Below the pieces are notes generated by a model. It searched no databases. It was not told the DNA's origin and saw only the letters and a list, made by a program, of their open reading frames with translations. Positions 62,384-64,000 of a stretch of 64,000 bases of DNA are shown in pieces. Source of the stretch: Enhydrobacter aerosaccus (GTDB taxonomy: Bacteria; Pseudomonadota; Alphaproteobacteria; Reyranellales; Reyranellaceae); NCBI RefSeq assembly GCF_900167455.1, contig NZ_FUWJ01000017.1, positions 1 to 64,000 on the forward strand. Reading direction: 5' to 3'. Position numbers and translations under genes: made by a program. The first letter of the stretch is position 1. Every line of letters starts with the position of its first letter.

Positions 62384-63234
62384 GCGGCCTTGGTCTCGAG
62401 GGTGTAGGGCGGCTTGGTCAGGCCCATCGGCGAGAGGGTGAAGAATTCCACGCCTGTCTCGGTGATACCCACCGAATGTTCGAACTGCGCCGACAACTGC
62501 TTGTCGCGGGTGACCGCGGTCCAGCCGTCGCTCAGGATCTTCACCTGCCAGGTGCCCGCATTCACCATCGGTTCGACGGTGAAGAACATGCCCGGCTTCA
62601 GCACCGGCCCGGTGCCGGCCTTGCCGTAGTGCAGCACGTTCGGCGCATCGTGGAAGATGCGGCCAACGCCGTGGCCCGAAAAGTCGCGCACCACCGAGAA
62701 ACGCTGGGCTTCGACATAGGTTTGGATGGCGTGGCCGATATCGCCTAGGCGGGCGCCGGGCTTGGCGACGGCGATGCCACGCATCATGGCTTCGTACGTC
62801 ACGTCGCACAGCCGCCGCGCCTTCACGCTGACATCGCCGGCGAAGTACATGCGGCTCGAATCGCCGTACCAGCCATCGAGGATGGGGGTCACGTCGATAT
62901 TGACGATATCGCCGTTCTGCAGCCGCTTCTCACCCGGAATGCCGTGGCACACGACATGGTTGATGGAGGTGCAGATCGACTTGGGATAGCCGCGATAGCC
63001 GAGCGGAGCGGAAATGGCGCCGTGATCGCGGATGAACTGGTCGCACAGCCGGTCGAGTTCGTCGGTCGTGACGCCGGGCTGCACATAGGGGGTTATGAAG
63101 TCGAGCGTCTCGGCTGCCAGGCGGCCGGCGCGGCGCATGCCTTCGAACCCTTCCGGTCCATGCAGCTTGATGGTGCGCTCGTCGCGGCGCCAATAGTCGG
63201 CGCTGTCGTCCTCGAAATCGCGGGGGCTGGTCAT
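62380..63234 (-). CDS. map: Type I methionine aminopeptidase
   Basis: 284 residues. Metal ligands in VNIDVTPILDG and GDSSRMYF (Asp), FSGHGVGRIFH (His), FTVEPMV and QFEHSVGI (Glu). An N-terminal extension of about 28 residues precedes IKLHGPEGFEGMRRAG. Removes initiator Met from nascent proteins. The last bases overlap the end of the beta-lactamase-family gene. Confidence 0.95.
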   Translation of the reverse strand: MTSPRDFEDDSADYWRRDERTIKLHGPEGFEGMRRAGRLAAETLDFITPYVQPGVTTDELDRLCDQFIRDHGAISAPLGYRGYPKSICTSINHVVCHGIPGEKRLQNGDIVNIDVTPILDGWYGDSSRMYFAGDVSVKARRLCDVTYEAMMRGIAVAKPGARLGDIGHAIQTYVEAQRFSVVRDFSGHGVGRIFHDAPNVLHYGKAGTGPVLKPGMFFTVEPMVNAGTWQVKILSDGWTAVTRDKQLSAQFEHSVGITETGVEFFTLSPMGLTKPPYTLETKAA

Positions 63235-63343
63235 GGCCCTCTATTTGGCATGCGATACGGGCGGTAACAAGGCCGCGCGCGTGCGCTTGGCCCGACGGGC
63301 TGCCTCCTCTAAAGTGCTGAAAACCAAGGGAAAAGGGGCCTCA

Positions 63344-64000
63344 ATGCCTGAAGTGCCTGCGGCGCCGGCAAAAATCGTGACGGCCTGCATCGTCGTCATC
63401 GGCAACGAAATCCTGAGCGGGCGGACCAAGGACGCAAATATTTCCTTCCTCGCCACCGAATTGAACAAGCTCGGTGTGCGCGTCATGGAATGCCGGGTCA
63501 TTCCGGATATCGAGGCCACGATCGTCGCGACGGTCAACGAGGTGCGGGCCAAGTTCGATTATGTCTTCACTACAGGAGGCATCGGGCCGACCCACGACGA
63601 CATCACCGCCGACAGCATCGCCAAGGCCTTTGGCGTAGGGATCTCGGAGCATCCCGAGGCCGTTGCCCGCATGAGCCGCCATTATGGCGACCCCGCGCTG
63701 TTCACGCCGGCGCGGCGGCGCATGGCCCGTATCCCGCATGGGGCGACGTTGGTCGACAACCCGATCTCGGTCGCGCCCGGCTTCCAGATGGGCAATGTGT
63801 TCACCTTTGCCGGTATCCCGACGATCGCGCAGAGCATGTTCGAGTCGATGAAGCATCGCCTGGTGGGCGGCGATCCGGTCCTTTCGCGCACCGTGCGGAC
63901 GAATTTGCCTGAAGGGATCATCGCCGAAGCCCTCGGCGCGCTGCAAAAGCGCTATGACGACATCGATATCGGCAGCTATCCGGGCTTCCGCGCTGGCAAG
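63344..64000 (+). CDS. CinA-like molybdopterin-binding domain protein, cut by window end
   Basis: 219 codons visible, no stop reached. MPEVPAAPAKIVTACIVVIGNEILSG opens a MoCF_biosynth/CinA N-terminal domain, with VFTTGGIGPTHDDITADSIAKAFG and GNVFTFAGIPTIAQSM. Short stand-alone versions exist in alphaproteobacteria; the full CinA would carry a nicotinamide-mononucleotide deamidase domain, which cannot be judged here. AAGGGG ahead of the ATG. Confidence 0.82.
   Translation, partial: MPEVPAAPAKIVTACIVVIGNEILSGRTKDANISFLATELNKLGVRVMECRVIPDIEATIVATVNEVRAKFDYVFTTGGIGPTHDDITADSIAKAFGVGISEHPEAVARMSRHYGDPALFTPARRRMARIPHGATLVDNPISVAPGFQMGNVFTFAGIPTIAQSMFESMKHRLVGGDPVLSRTVRTNLPEGIIAEALGALQKRYDDIDIGSYPGFRAGK

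Overview
The window is a GC-rich chromosomal segment of an alphaproteobacterium. The evidence is a block of tRNA methyltransferase trmJ, rpsD, the set grxD-bolA-purL-purQ-purS-purC, a DUF1476 gene (F1-ATPase inhibitor zeta-type) and purB. It also carries many small catabolic and transport operons of the kind seen in soil Rhodospirillales, such as Reyranella-like bacteria, and Rhizobiales. The genus is a guess; no rRNA or tRNA gene was recognised. All calls come from reading translated sequence and motifs without database searches.

Layout. 0-6 kb: OmpA-like porin, SLT-SPOR lytic transglycosylase, AlaX-like editing protein, CBS-BON stress protein with an FNR/FixK-type box, and an enolase-superfamily enzyme translationally coupled to a c-type cytochrome. 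6-13 kb: secreted small protein, citramalate synthase, EmrA/EmrB-type efflux pair, trmJ, OsmC, rpsD. 13-21 kb: accessory catabolic block (amidase, AtzH/HpxZ-like protein, amidohydrolase, two paralogous orphan peptide-type binding proteins, and an HxlR/flavodoxin divergent pair with a perfect inverted repeat between them), then a DODA-type dioxygenase. 21-33 kb: grxD-bolA-purLQSC on the minus strand, with a palindromic element between purQ and purS; a group with a di-iron protein, methyltransferase, glycosyltransferase, carbonic-anhydrase-like protein and MaoC hydratase; then the zeta subunit and purB.

33-49 kb: HAD phosphatase, MarC, FAH hydrolase, TetR/esterase, class III nucleotidyl cyclase coupled to a gamma-glutamylcyclotransferase-like gene, VOC protein, an ArsR-SRPBCC-transglutaminase operon, two related MFS transporters, a YcxB-like protein, DUF72, PRC-barrel protein and a glycogen-debranching-type glucosidase. 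49-58 kb: an eight-gene amide or urea uptake and hydrolysis locus (cytosolic AmiC-like sensor, Urt/Liv-type ABC transporter, amidase, monooxygenase). It is divergent from a MarR regulator, and the gap between them carries a strong sigma-54-type promoter and a 22-bp MarR-type palindrome. 58-64 kb: RraA-like aldolase, ATPase-only Hsp70, RadC with an extra N-terminal domain, beta-lactamase-family hydrolase, map, and a CinA-like gene cut by the window end.

The strongest functional story is the 49-57.6 kb locus. Amide capture, import and hydrolysis to ammonia are placed under an apparent nitrogen-type sigma-54 promoter plus a local repressor and a cytosolic ligand sensor.
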